Shown here one piece after another: positions 1-7,713 of a stretch of 36,338 nucleotides of DNA. The stretch comes from Streptomyces sp. CB02980. Lineage in GTDB: Bacteria; Actinomycetota; Actinomycetes; Streptomycetales; Streptomycetaceae. The first letter of the stretch is position 1. Each line of letters opens with the position of its first letter. Made by a program: the position numbers and the translations under genes. The stretch spans positions 84,746-121,083 of the forward strand of contig NZ_JACSCH020000001.1 of NCBI RefSeq assembly GCF_014451325.2, in the 5' to 3' direction. The notes beneath the pieces were generated by a model. That model was not told where the DNA came from and searched no databases. It saw only the letters and a program-made list of their open reading frames with translations.

Positions 1-2
1 CG

Positions 3-113
3 ACCGCTTGTGCAGCCAGGGTGTGGCCGGTGGCGACTACCTGGACTACGTGCGAGCCGGACGCCCGGACCTACACCCTGCTGAGTGACAACGGCGCGCT
101 CGTCGGTCACTGA
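3..113 (+). CDS. 3' end of an unidentified gene
   Basis: An open frame enters from the left edge and stops at TGA 111-113, giving about 36 C-terminal residues that finish in a plausible globular tail (…TLLSDNGALVGH). No family can be recognised from so short a piece. It converges on the minus-strand gene ending at 144, leaving only about 30 bp between them. It could be chance coding in GC-rich DNA. Confidence 0.3.
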   Translation, partial: TACAARVWPVATTWTTCEPDARTYTLLSDNGALVGH

Positions 114-143
114 CAGGGCGGGCCCGCGACTGTGCCGACGTTG

Positions 144-587
144 TCAGTAACGGAACTCTCTGGCCTCGTAACCTTCGAGCCCTGCTGTGATGAGGGCAGG
201 GACGAGGGCGTGCAGGTACCAGGAGAGGTCGGTGAACTCCGGCGCCGCCGGGATGCGCCGACGGTCGCCGGAAGGTACGAAGGAGACGTCCGTGCGACCA
301 GGCATGAACATGAGCGTGCCGCCGGTCCCCGCCTCCGGGTGGTAGACGTTGAAGGCCACTGTGTACGGCAGGTTTCTGGGCGCGTCCAGCAGCGCCAGCA
401 CCTCGCCGATGCCGTCGGGAGTGCTGTCGTACCACTCGTACCTGTCGTCCGCGTCGTTGATCATGTACGTGACGCACCCGAGTGGCACCTCCGCGGACCA
501 GCCCACCCCGGTCAGGGCGTCCAGAACGGCTCGCACAGTGGTCGGGCACGTGAAACTGAAGTCGATGTCGGCGTCTCTGGATCCCAC
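144..587 (-). CDS. hypothetical protein, 147 aa
   Basis: This is a small, soluble-looking acidic protein with no signal peptide or membrane segment. I chose the GTG start at 587 because a GGAG element sits five bases upstream on the minus strand. The open frame extends further up to 767, but that extension is arginine/proline-rich and lacks coding character. The body has normal hydrophobic periodicity: a PTTVRAVLDAL helix near residue 20, a WYDSTPDGIGEVLALLDAP segment in the middle, and a LSWYLHALVPALITAGLEGYE helix at the C-terminus. I do not recognise the family. Degraded coding sequence lies just upstream on the same strand (640-1056), so the gene sits at the edge of a rearranged segment. 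Its own frame appears intact. Confidence 0.62.
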   Translation of the reverse strand: MGSRDADIDFSFTCPTTVRAVLDALTGVGWSAEVPLGCVTYMINDADDRYEWYDSTPDGIGEVLALLDAPRNLPYTVAFNVYHPEAGTGGTLMFMPGRTDVSFVPSGDRRRIPAAPEFTDLSWYLHALVPALITAGLEGYEAREFRY

Positions 588-639
588 GGAATCTCCAGGC
601 AGCGTGAGTGATGGCCCGGCATCCTCGCCCGTGGAGCGC

Positions 640-1056
640 AGGGCCGTCGATCCGTTTTTCCAGCCTGGCTGCTGATCTCGTTCCCTGCGACTTCTCAGCC
701 AAGCCAGGCAGCGGCCTGTCCCAGAGGTCACTTCCGCAAGGTGTGTCGATCCGGGCGGCGAGCTCATCGCTGTGTTCGCGGAGCACTGCCAGCAACAGCC
801 GGTGGAACCCGGTGTTCCTTCTCGGGTGGTGCCAGCCGTGCGCTTGCTGCCGGGCAGCTTCGGCGCTGATGGCGTCGGCCGGTTCGCGAGTCCAGGAAGC
901 GGTGGGGGCGAAAGCAGGCTCTCTGTCGGTGGTCTGCGCCCAGGTGACCGCTGAGGCCTCGGCGCGTTTGCGGCGGAGGATCAGGTCCTTCTCGATCTCC
1001 GCGAGCCCCTCGTCCCGCTTGGTGCGAAGCGCTCGGTGCCGATCCGTCTTCGACAC
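640..1056 (-). pseudogene. remnant of an unidentified charged, helical protein
   Basis: The minus frame reads as real protein from a GTG at 1056 to about 640: a strongly charged helical start (SKTDRHRALRTKRDEGLAEI, then a Lys/Arg-rich stretch), then an HRLLLAVLREHSDELAARID helix. Downstream the frame degenerates into arginine-rich nonsense and runs antisense to the 144-587 gene, so the 3' end is lost or frameshifted. No ribosome site precedes the GTG. The sequence changes character at exactly 1055/1056, where a TauE/SafE fragment begins on the other strand. The family is unknown, and the pseudogene call is inference. Confidence 0.35.
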
Positions 1057-1282
1057 CGGCGCGGCCATCGGCCTGCTCGGCGGGATGATCGGACTGGGCG
1101 GCGCGGATTTCCGCCTGCCTCTGCTGATCGGCCTCTTCGGGTTCGCCGCTCTATCGGCGGTCATCCTGAACAAGGCGTTGAGCCTGGTCGTGGTCCTGGT
1201 CGCGCTGCCCGCCCACCTGGCAGCCGTTCCGGCCGCCGAGGTCGCAGCCCGCTGGCCCGCCGCCGTCAACCTGCTGGCCGGA
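1055..1282 (+). pseudogene. internal fragment of a TauE/SafE-family sulfite exporter
   Basis: About 75 codons translate to a characteristic TauE/SafE segment: GLLGGMIGLGGADFRLPLL, then a glycine/alanine-rich membrane helix (GLFGFAALSAVILNKA), then a second hydrophobic helix and an AAEVAARWPAAVNLLAG loop. TauE/SafE proteins are about 250-270 aa integral membrane permeases exporting sulfite or organosulfonates. Here the N-terminal start and everything after the LLAG motif are missing. The left breakpoint abuts an opposite-strand remnant, and the right one runs into AT-richer intergenic DNA upstream of the collagen-like gene. There is no start codon or ribosome site, so no functional exporter can be made. 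Confidence 0.75.
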
Positions 1283-1383
1283 GGCCCGCTTCGATTCAGC
1301 GGATCATCTTTTTTGATGCGCTAAAAGACTGATCCTTCCTGGAGGCTCTTAAGTCGCATAATCCGATGACCGATGTCGCCAAG

Positions 1384-1400
1384 GGGGTGAAGATCACCCC
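1384..1400. promoter_or_regulatory. inverted repeat upstream of the collagen-like gene
   Basis: GGGGTGA-AGA-TCACCCC is a perfect 7-bp inverted repeat with a 3-nt centre, ending 32 nt before the ATG at 1433. It could be an operator or a short 5'-UTR hairpin. A CATAAT hexamer at 1357-1362 is a possible -10 element, which would place the repeat just downstream of the start of transcription. Confidence 0.45.
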
Positions 1401-1432
1401 AAATGCCCTTTGGGTTCTCGAAGGAGCCTCGC

Positions 1433-2278
1433 ATGCGTCCTGTCCATCGGCCGGTCCTCGGCCCACTCCCCCGAAGAGGCAAGTGGATTGCCGGTGGCGC
1501 GCTGGCGTCGCTCTCACTCGCGATTCTGGGCTTCAGCAGCCCCGCCCTAGCGACCATCGCGCACGAGCCGACCGGCGCGGTCAGCCAGGCAGTCCTAGAC
1601 CCTCATCATTGCCGAGAGAACTGGCACGACGACGAGTGCGAGAACGGGGCCGGCGTCACCGGTCCGACGGGACCAACGGGAAGCACAGGCGCGACGGGCC
1701 CGACCGGGCCGCAGGGTGCAACCGGAGCGACCGGGCCTGCCGGTCCCACGGGTGCAACCGGAGCAACCGGGCCTGCCGGTCCCACGGGTACAACCGGAGC
1801 AACCGGGCCTGCCGGTCCCACGATCAATGTCGGCGCGAGCATCTTCTCCACCACCAGACAGACCTTCCCGCCCCTCGGCCTTGCTACTGCGGTCACCTTC
1901 GATGGCGCCGTCTACGACACGGACTCCATGTTCGATCCGACGACCTCAACCTTGGTGGTCAAGACCCCCGGACGGTACCTCCTCAAGGGGAGGATCATGT
2001 GGGAACTCAGCAACCTGGCCGTCAATGGGAGCCGCGAGTTGTGGATCACCGTCAACGGCACCAATGCCGCCTACGACCTCTCGGACACCGGGGACTTGGC
2101 GGGCGGCCGCGAGAACTCGCAGGAAGTGTCCACGATCCTGCCGCTGAGCGTCGGCGACAGGATCGGGCTCAAGGCCGCTCAGGCAACCGGCCCCGGAGGC
2201 ATTGGTGCCTCGGTTCCGGCCTTCAATACGACGCATCGGCTGGCACCGCAGCTGCAAGCGGAGCGGCTCGCACCGTAG
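1433..2278 (+). CDS. exported collagen-like protein with C1q/TNF-like C-terminal domain
   Basis: The ATG at 1433 is preceded by AAGGAG at 1421-1426. The next upstream ATG (1403) has no such site. The 281-aa product starts with a basic region and a hydrophobic stretch ([19 protein letters not shown]) ending in ALA, a plausible Sec signal peptide. Residues about 74-131 are uninterrupted Gly-X-Y triplets rich in GPT, GAT and GPA, the pattern of bacterial collagen-like triple helices. The remaining ~150 residues are beta-rich ([21 protein letters not shown], then [14 protein letters not shown]) and resemble the C1q/TNF-like trimerisation heads of BclA-type proteins. The likely product is a secreted trimeric stalk-and-head protein. 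The absence of a visible LPXTG motif argues against sortase anchoring. Function beyond adhesion or surface structure cannot be stated. Confidence 0.8.
   Translation: MRPVHRPVLGPLPRRGKWIAGGALASLSLAILGFSSPALATIAHEPTGAVSQAVLDPHHCRENWHDDECENGAGVTGPTGPTGSTGATGPTGPQGATGATGPAGPTGATGATGPAGPTGTTGATGPAGPTINVGASIFSTTRQTFPPLGLATAVTFDGAVYDTDSMFDPTTSTLVVKTPGRYLLKGRIMWELSNLAVNGSRELWITVNGTNAAYDLSDTGDLAGGRENSQEVSTILPLSVGDRIGLKAAQATGPGGIGASVPAFNTTHRLAPQLQAERLAP
1718..1822 (+). repeat. 36-bp tandem repeat inside the collagen-like region
   Basis: Three near-identical 36-bp units (1718-1753, 1754-1789, and 1790-1822 partial) each encode twelve residues of collagen triplets. They differ by one or two bases, so the array is young and its copy number probably varies between strains. 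Confidence 0.85.
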
Positions 2279-2304
2279 ACAGCCTTCGAAGCGACCGTGC
2301 CCTA

Positions 2305-2925
2305 GAGGTGTCCGGAAAGTCATGGGAGCCAGAGGCGGAGGCGGGCGAGGGTGACCATGGCTTGGTAGTGGACGGCTCGTTCGTCGTAGCGGGTGGCCAG
2401 GGCCCGGTTCTGCTTGAGTCGGCTGAAGCAGCGTTCGGCGACGTTCCGTCGCCGGTAGGCGGCCCGATCGAGCCGACAGATGCTCTCGCCGCGGCGGAGG
2501 CGTCCGTTGATCTGGTCAATCCGCTCCGGAATCGTGCAGGCGATTCCTCGTCGTCGCGGGTAGGCGCGGAGCTTGCGGGCCGAGTAGCCCTTGTCCGCGA
2601 CCACGCGGTCGGGGCGGGTCCCGGGACGTCCCGGGCCCGGCCGAGCGACCTTGATCCGGTCCATGACTGCCTCGAACTGGGTGCAGTCGTTGACATTCCC
2701 ACCCGTGACAGTGAAAGCGAGCGGGCGGCCCTGGCCGTCGCACGCAAGGTGGATCTTGCCGGTCAGCCCGCCGCGTGACCGGCCGAGGGCTTCGCCTTCC
2801 CAGGGCCCACCTTTCGGGCCCCGGCCGCGTGCTGATGTGCTCGAACCGTCGTCAAGTCCACGCACACGATTGACCAGCGGAAGCGGCTGTCTCTTCGCTG
2901 AGCATCCAGCTGGAGGCGTGCAATG
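2305..2925 (-). mobile_element. IS5-family (IS427-like) element, 5' end missing
   Basis: The minus strand encodes most of the catalytic half of an IS5-group DDE transposase. From about 2920 down it reads VCVDLTTVRAHQHAAGAR (first Asp region), then, in an overlapping frame, GGLTGKIHLACDGQGRPLAF, VVADKGYSARKLRAYPRRRG (second Asp) and RNVAERCFSRLKQNRALATR (Glu region). It stops at TGA 2322-2320. The frame change near 2810 matches the two-frame layout of IS427-type elements, where frameshifting joins the halves. GAGGTGTCCGGAAAGTC (2305-2321) is probably the terminal repeat. The N-terminal half and the other end are absent, cut near 2925 where a second transposase fragment begins on the plus strand. 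It is not autonomously mobile. Confidence 0.8.
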
Positions 2926-3308
2926 AGCCTTGCCGGCCCGACGGCACACCGCTGTGGCTCTCCCGCGCGACACCCGGCCGGACCCACGACGTGACCGCGG
3001 CCCGTGCCCACGGCATCGTCCAGGCCTGCCGCACCCGGCAGATCCTCGTCCTCGCGGACCGCGCCTACCAGGGCGCCGGCGCCACCTTCCGCCCCCCGTA
3101 CTACCGCCACCGCGAACAGCCCCGCATTACCAGCAGTTCAATCGTGACCACGCCCGGCTGAGAGCCCTCGGCGAACGCGTCTTCGCCCTGCTGAAGTCCT
3201 GGCGGCTCCTACGACGAGCCGGATGCTCCACCCGCCGCATGAGCACCGCCATCCAGGCTGTCCACGCGCTGCTGACCTGCAACTATGCAGGATGAAAGAG
3301 GCTCGCTG
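2925..3308 (+). mobile_element. 3' half of a second IS5-group (DDE_Tnp_4) transposase, frameshifted
   Basis: The plus strand from about 2925 reads DGTPLWLSRATPGRTHDVTA, ILVLADRAYQGAGATFRPPY, then, after losing one base near 3123, HYQQFNRDHARLRALGERVF and LLKSWRLLRRAGCSTRRMST, ending at TGA 3293-3295. These are the D, D and E blocks of the HTH_Tnp_4/DDE_Tnp_4 transposases common in Streptomyces. The N-terminal half is missing. The bases after the stop (AGAGGCTCGCTG) resemble those beyond the related fragment ending at 9670, so this is likely the true IS right end. Truncated and frameshifted, it is inactive. Confidence 0.75.
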
Positions 3309-3341
3309 ACACCGTCCCAAGGGTCATTTACGGTACAGCCA

Positions 3342-4103
3342 TCAAGGCGCCTCCCTCTTGCCGATGACGATGTCTCCGTTACGGGTGTGAATCCTCACGG
3401 CATGGTCACTTGTGTCGTCTTTCATGACATCTACTGCGATGTCGCCCTTCTTGGCGGCCGTGTCGACTGCGTACGTCGCGTCCGGCAGGCCAAGCCGAAC
3501 GTCGCCGTCCTGGCTTCGCACATCGACGAGGTCAGGTGCGGAGGCGAAGTTCAGCTCGTTGTCGCCGTTCCGTGAGGCGACGGTGACCGACCTTGCGGAG
3601 ATCCTGTCGCCTTCGATGGTCCCGTCCCGGCCTTCCAGATCCAGATGGGGCCCGCTGAGGTCCGACAACCGCATGTCGTCGGCCTTGGCCGAGAAATCAG
3701 CGGTGAAGCCCGTGGCTTCAACAAGACCCTTGTTGCTTTCGACAGTGATCGCGATGTCGCGCGGTACCTTCACGGTGTACTTCGCACCGCAGTTGACGGA
3801 GAGGCCCGTGCAGTCCAGCGAGAGCGTGAGAACGCCCCCTTCGAGCTGCCATCCGGATTCTATTTCGCCGCCTACTTTCGTACCGCTGACCTGCCGCGTC
3901 ACCCGAACGCCCTTGACATCGGCGGCGACGAGTTCCAGGTCGGCGGAGTCGGACTTCACGGTCAGGCTGTCCCCACTGAAATCAAAGATTTTCGATTCCA
4001 CGACTGCGTTCGCCGGGGCACCGTCCGGGCTGCATCCCGTTGCTGCGACAGCGAGGATCGCGACGCCCCCGAGGGCGAGCACAACGTGAGGCCTCATTCG
4101 CAT
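3342..4103 (-). CDS. DUF4097-type lipoprotein
   Basis: The 253-aa product begins with a short basic N-region, a hydrophobic core (VVLALGGVAILAVA) and a lipobox ATGC, so it should be cleaved at Cys24 and lipid-anchored outside the membrane. The rest is a repetitive beta-solenoid-like domain of the DUF4097 (putative adhesin) type: short strands with recurring VKSDSADLELVA, VESNKGLVEATGF, SRNGDNELNFAS and TRNGDIVIGKRE motifs. The ATG at 4103 has a GAAGGA site eight bases upstream. It lies 176 bp downstream of the ABC permease on the same strand, suggesting it belongs to the same envelope-sensing module as the transporter and two-component system. Its exact role is unknown. DUF4097 proteins often sit next to regulators of cell-envelope stress. 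Confidence 0.82.
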   Translation of the reverse strand: MRMRPHVVLALGGVAILAVAATGCSPDGAPANAVVESKIFDFSGDSLTVKSDSADLELVAADVKGVRVTRQVSGTKVGGEIESGWQLEGGVLTLSLDCTGLSVNCGAKYTVKVPRDIAITVESNKGLVEATGFTADFSAKADDMRLSDLSGPHLDLEGRDGTIEGDRISARSVTVASRNGDNELNFASAPDLVDVRSQDGDVRLGLPDATYAVDTAAKKGDIAVDVMKDDTSDHAVRIHTRNGDIVIGKREAP

Positions 4104-4245
4104 TGATTCATTCCTTCGTAATTCTGGACATGCAGGTGACGCATGCCGTTCATGGTGGTGGTTGGTTCAAAGGGCGCGATCGCATCGGTGGCGAGTTCGT
4201 TCCGTGGCGTCAGCAGGCAACCTGAATACCGGGCGGGGGATTCTG

Positions 4246-4260
4246 CTGTCGCGGCGACAG
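4246..4260. promoter_or_regulatory. inverted repeat between permease and lipoprotein genes
   Basis: CTGTCGC-G-GCGACAG is a perfect 7-bp inverted repeat located 20 nt downstream of the permease stop (4280) and about 140 nt upstream of the lipoprotein start. It could be an operator for the lipoprotein gene. The centre is too tight and the T-tract absent for a convincing terminator. Confidence 0.35.
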
Positions 4261-4279
4261 GTACGGACGTCGCCCTGCT

Positions 4280-5617
4280 TCACGAGCGCAGAGCCCGGGC
4301 TGCGACCGTGCGCGACACACGGGCGGCTTGGAGAGCCAGAGCGAGGCAGGTGGTCACAAGCGTCACGCCGGCGAGCACACCGAGAGTCGCCCAGGGGAGG
4401 CCGTCCAGAACCCGGACGACGCTGATCTTGGCGCCCACGGCGATAGTGGCACTCGTCACTGCGATGGAGATCGCACCGAAGATGATCGCCGTCCCCGCGT
4501 AGATCACTCCCTCATAGATCGTTGATCGGGTGACCACGCCCGGTCGCGCACCGGCGACCGCCACGATGGCGGAATCACGTGTGCGTTCCCGCCCGACCAG
4601 AGCGATCACAGCAAGGCCGCCGACCCAGGACACGACGAAGACCCAGCCCAGCACGACCAGGACATCGTCCAGCCCGGCGGCGCTTCCGGGCATGACGTTC
4701 CCCATGACCATGAAGAGTCCGACGAACGACAGGGAGAGGGCGAAGGGCAGCACCGTGGCGACGCTTCTCGCCGCGCGGGTGCGGCACGATTGCACGGCAA
4801 GGTGCCAGGCGACACCGCGCGAGGGCAGGAGTGCGGTCCAGAACCTCATCAAAGGTGTGAGCACCCACGGCCCCATCAGCAGCAACAGGCAGATGAGAAA
4901 GAGGTCGCCGGCGAAAGCGAAGGCCGTCCGCTGTTCGATCCCGCCTTCGAGTTCGAGTCCCAGCCCGGGAATCCACATCCCGACCACACCGGCGAGGAGG
5001 CAGAGGGCGAGAACGCTGCGCGTGACGCCGGGCCGCGCCGGTGGATCAGAGAGGTCTCGGAACGCGCGCATCTCCGGTGTCTTGGCGGCGCGGCGCGTGA
5101 CTCCCCAGCCGCCGAGCAGACACGGAACCACTCCGGACAGCACGCTCGCCCCGACGTGCCAGAGCTGGAATCCGGCCGTGGCTCCGTGTAGGTCGAGTCC
5201 CGTGGTCGTCCACTGTGCAAGGGTGGTGCTCGCGACAAGAGGGGCCAGCGGTACTGCCAGCGCGCCGGCTGCAGTGCCGAGCACGATCAGTTCCGTGCGC
5301 AGAATGGATCTGATGCGATTGCGCGGGATCCCGAGGATCGCCCACAGGGCATGATCGCGTCGCTGGGTCGTCAAGGTCAGTCCGACGGTGGATGCGACGA
5401 TGCCCACGGCGGCAAGCACGGTGAAGAAGACGATGTTGCCGCCGAGTGCGATCGACGCGGAGACCATTCGCGCATCACCCGCCGCCCGCGCTGCCGAGAC
5501 GGCGGTGAACATGGCGATGACCGAGCCCGCTGAGCATGCCGCACCGACCACTGCGCACAGGAACGTCCACAACCACATGGACGCCTGCATCCGAATGTCC
5601 GACAGGACAAGTCGCAT
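4280..5617 (-). CDS. ABC transporter permease, FtsX/MacB type
   Basis: This is a 445-aa integral membrane protein. A helix near residues 15-40 is followed by an FtsX-like block (FFTVLAAVGIVASTVGLTLT, then the cytoplasmic QRRDHALWAILGIPRNRIRS loop, then two more helices). A central hydrophobic section (about 205-265) and a C-terminal FtsX block (about 310-440) follow. The loop before the third helix is the typical contact with the ATPase. The start overlaps the ATPase stop as TGATG, so the two are translationally coupled. GTG at 5620 is an alternative start. Such two-gene exporters, placed beside a kinase/regulator pair, commonly handle antimicrobial peptides or envelope stress. The substrate here is not known. 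Confidence 0.85.
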   Translation of the reverse strand: MRLVLSDIRMQASMWLWTFLCAVVGAACSAGSVIAMFTAVSAARAAGDARMVSASIALGGNIVFFTVLAAVGIVASTVGLTLTTQRRDHALWAILGIPRNRIRSILRTELIVLGTAAGALAVPLAPLVASTTLAQWTTTGLDLHGATAGFQLWHVGASVLSGVVPCLLGGWGVTRRAAKTPEMRAFRDLSDPPARPGVTRSVLALCLLAGVVGMWIPGLGLELEGGIEQRTAFAFAGDLFLICLLLLMGPWVLTPLMRFWTALLPSRGVAWHLAVQSCRTRAARSVATVLPFALSLSFVGLFMVMGNVMPGSAAGLDDVLVVLGWVFVVSWVGGLAVIALVGRERTRDSAIVAVAGARPGVVTRSTIYEGVIYAGTAIIFGAISIAVTSATIAVGAKISVVRVLDGLPWATLGVLAGVTLVTTCLALALQAARVSRTVAARALRS

Positions 5618-6396
5618 CACGACGCCTGCTCACCCGCTTCGTCCTCCGACTGCGCCGCGAGGACGGCATCGCTCACCGCGTGGGAGTCGCCACCAGGAAT
5701 GACGGCGTGCACTCGCCCGGACCCCAGCACCACGACCTGGTCAGCACGTGCGGCCGCATGAGGATCGTGGGTGACCATGAGGACCGTGGTTCCCTGCGCG
5801 GGAAGGGCCTGCAGCCAATCGAGCACGACGTGACCCGACTTGAGGTCGAGCGCGCCGGTCGGCTCGTCGGCGAAGACGATCCGCGGCTGATTCGCGACGA
5901 CCCGGGCCACCGCAACGCGCTGGCGTTCCCCTCCGGAGAGACGGTCGGGGCGCCGCCGCGCGTGCTGGGCGATACCGAGCCTCGACATGGCGTCGCCGAC
6001 CCTCGACCTGGGTACCCGATGGCCGGCGAGTCGCGCCGGCAGGGCGATGTTGTCCTCGACCGTCAGCGAGCTGACGAGGTTGTACTCCTGGAAGATGAAT
6101 CCGACGTTCTCACTGCGGAATGCGGCCTGCTTGCGAGGGGGGAGCGACAGGACATCCGTTCCCAGGACCTCGATGGAACCCGTGGTCGCTTGCTCCAGAC
6201 CAGCCATGCAGAGCAGGAGCGTCGACTTGCCCGACCCGGAGGGGCCGACGATGGCGGTCAGCCGGCCTTCGGGAATGTCCAGGTCGATATCATGCAGGAC
6301 GCGCGTCGTCTCGCGTCGACGGCCCGGGACGGGGAAGTCCATATGTAGGCCGCGCAAACGGATGCACGGCATGGAAGCGGCAGCTGAGATAGGCAT
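5617..6396 (-). CDS. ABC transporter ATP-binding protein (MacB/LolD-like)
   Basis: The product is a canonical ATPase of about 259 aa. It has Walker A GPSGSGKS, a Q-loop in FIFQEYNLVSSLTVEDN, the signature LSGGERQRVAVAR, Walker B IVFADEPTGALD and the switch histidine in MVTHDPHAAARAD. The EYNLVSSLTVEDN stretch after the Q-loop is typical of the MacB/LolD subfamily that pairs with FtsX-type permeases. ATG 6396 is used here. ATG 6372 is equally possible because neither has a strong ribosome site. The frame stays open to 6684, but that part lies over the divergent promoter and the kinase gene and is not coding. It forms an operon with the permease and probably the lipoprotein. Confidence 0.88.
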   Translation of the reverse strand: MPISAAASMPCIRLRGLHMDFPVPGRRRETTRVLHDIDLDIPEGRLTAIVGPSGSGKSTLLLCMAGLEQATTGSIEVLGTDVLSLPPRKQAAFRSENVGFIFQEYNLVSSLTVEDNIALPARLAGHRVPRSRVGDAMSRLGIAQHARRRPDRLSGGERQRVAVARVVANQPRIVFADEPTGALDLKSGHVVLDWLQALPAQGTTVLMVTHDPHAAARADQVVVLGSGRVHAVIPGGDSHAVSDAVLAAQSEDEAGEQAS

Positions 6397-6450
6397 GCAT
6401 CGAGCTAAGCAGGGCGCGGCGGGAGCCACACGGGTGTCTGCACTGCTTGA

Positions 6451-6470
6451 AGGTAGACCTAGGTCTACCT
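6451..6470. promoter_or_regulatory. perfect 20-bp palindrome in the divergent promoter
   Basis: AGGTAGACCTAGGTCTACCT is a perfect palindrome. It lies about 55-80 bp upstream of the ATPase start on one side and 26-35 bp upstream of the kinase start on the other. It contains TAGACC and TAGGTC, similar to Streptomyces -10 hexamers, on both strands. It is the obvious candidate operator for the neighbouring response regulator or another dimeric repressor. Confidence 0.7.
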
Positions 6471-6495
6471 TTTGCGCGATCCGCAGTATGCGACA

Positions 6496-7677
6496 ATGGC
6501 GGGCATGGCGCAGATTCGTATTGCCCGGAGGGTGCTGACGGAATGCATCGCGGCAATGGCTTTTCCGATTCTGCTGCTTTCCATTCTCGTCGCGCCGGTC
6601 TCGGCCCCGGTGGTGGCGGAGACGGACCGTTCGAGAGCCCGGTGGTGCGGCGTCGAGACGATGCCCCTGAAACCCTCTGACCACAGCTGGGCCCAGTGGG
6701 TGGTACTCCGGCTGCGTTCACGGTCGATGTGGCGCACCGACCTCCCGGTTTTCGTGACCGCCGTACTCCTGTCCGCACTGTCACTGCTGGCGGCCTTCTT
6801 CGGATTCATCGGCGCTGCCGCGTTGGTGTTCTCCCCCGTCTTCTGGCTCTTCGGTATCGCTGCGCAGGTCGGTCCATTCACCCCTGAATCCGTTGGGGAA
6901 ACCCTCCTGGCGATGCCCGCAGGCATCGTTCTCGGCGCGGTCACCACTACCGTACTGACCGGCACATCATTTCTTCGCGACTTCCTCCTGCGCGCCTTCT
7001 CCAGAAGCCGGGACCCGGATCTGCTCGCGAAACTCGAGGAGCTCCGGACCAGTCGGGCTTCACTGACAGCGGCCTTCGAATTCGAGCGACAACGCATCGA
7101 ACGCGATCTGCACGACGGCGCCCAACAGGAACTCGTCGCCGTCGTCATGCGTCTCGGGATGCTGGAAGCCACGGCCACGGCCGCAGCCGCCGACCAGGAA
7201 CGAATCGTGCGGCTGGCACGGCAGGCCCAGGCTCACGCGGAGCGCGCACTCGAACGGCTGAGGGACACGGTGCGCGACATCCATCCCCGTGAACTGAGCG
7301 ACCTCGGTCTCATCGCCGCCGTCCGAGAGCTGGCCGCGCGATCACCATTGCGGGTCGAATTGACCAGCACCGGCGATGACACCCAACTTTCGTCACCGAC
7401 TGCGACCGCCGTATACTTCACGGTGTCCGAAGCCCTGACGAACATCTCGAAACACGCAGGCGTGGGAAATGCTCGGATCGACCTACGATGCGCCACGACT
7501 GACGTACACGTGCGTGTGCATGACGATGGTGTCGGCGGTGCGAGAATCGAAACGGGCTCCGGGCTCGCCGGACTGCGCGAGCGAATGCGAAGTGTCGGCG
7601 GGAATCTCGAAATTCTCAGCCCACCGGGTGGCGGGACGCTGGTTGTGGCGTCCGCTCCCAGTCAACCCCCATGGTGA
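6496..7677 (+). CDS. sensor histidine kinase (HisKA_3 type)
   Basis: A membrane kinase of 393 aa (390 if ATG 6505 is used). Hydrophobic helices lie near residues 12-40, 85-120 and 135-160. They are followed by a coiled linker and the HisKA_3 dimerisation block FERQRIERDLHDGAQQELVA, whose His (about residue 206) is the phosphoacceptor. The HATPase_c domain follows, with an N-box (SEALTNISKHAG), G1 box (VHDDGVGGA) and G2 region (GSGLAGLRERMRSVGG). The first Met lies about 26 bp beyond the palindrome and no clear ribosome site precedes it, so the mRNA may be leaderless. The response regulator follows 36 bp downstream. The short extracellular loops suggest sensing at or within the membrane, possibly through the divergently encoded ABC transporter. 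Confidence 0.87.
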   Translation: MAGMAQIRIARRVLTECIAAMAFPILLLSILVAPVSAPVVAETDRSRARWCGVETMPLKPSDHSWAQWVVLRLRSRSMWRTDLPVFVTAVLLSALSLLAAFFGFIGAAALVFSPVFWLFGIAAQVGPFTPESVGETLLAMPAGIVLGAVTTTVLTGTSFLRDFLLRAFSRSRDPDLLAKLEELRTSRASLTAAFEFERQRIERDLHDGAQQELVAVVMRLGMLEATATAAAADQERIVRLARQAQAHAERALERLRDTVRDIHPRELSDLGLIAAVRELAARSPLRVELTSTGDDTQLSSPTATAVYFTVSEALTNISKHAGVGNARIDLRCATTDVHVRVHDDGVGGARIETGSGLAGLRERMRSVGGNLEILSPPGGGTLVVASAPSQPPW

Positions 7678-7713
7678 TAAATTGAAGCAGGACGTTCCCC
7701 GGGGAGGGGGGTC

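Noticed and set aside
1718..1822. Regularly spaced repeats that could suggest a CRISPR array
   Set aside because: The 36-bp units are contiguous with no spacers and encode collagen triplets in frame.
1366..2778. Plus-strand 470-codon frame through the collagen-like gene and the IS
   Set aside because: It crosses from one gene into an IS in the wrong frame and strand. The collagen-like frame has the signal peptide and ribosome site.
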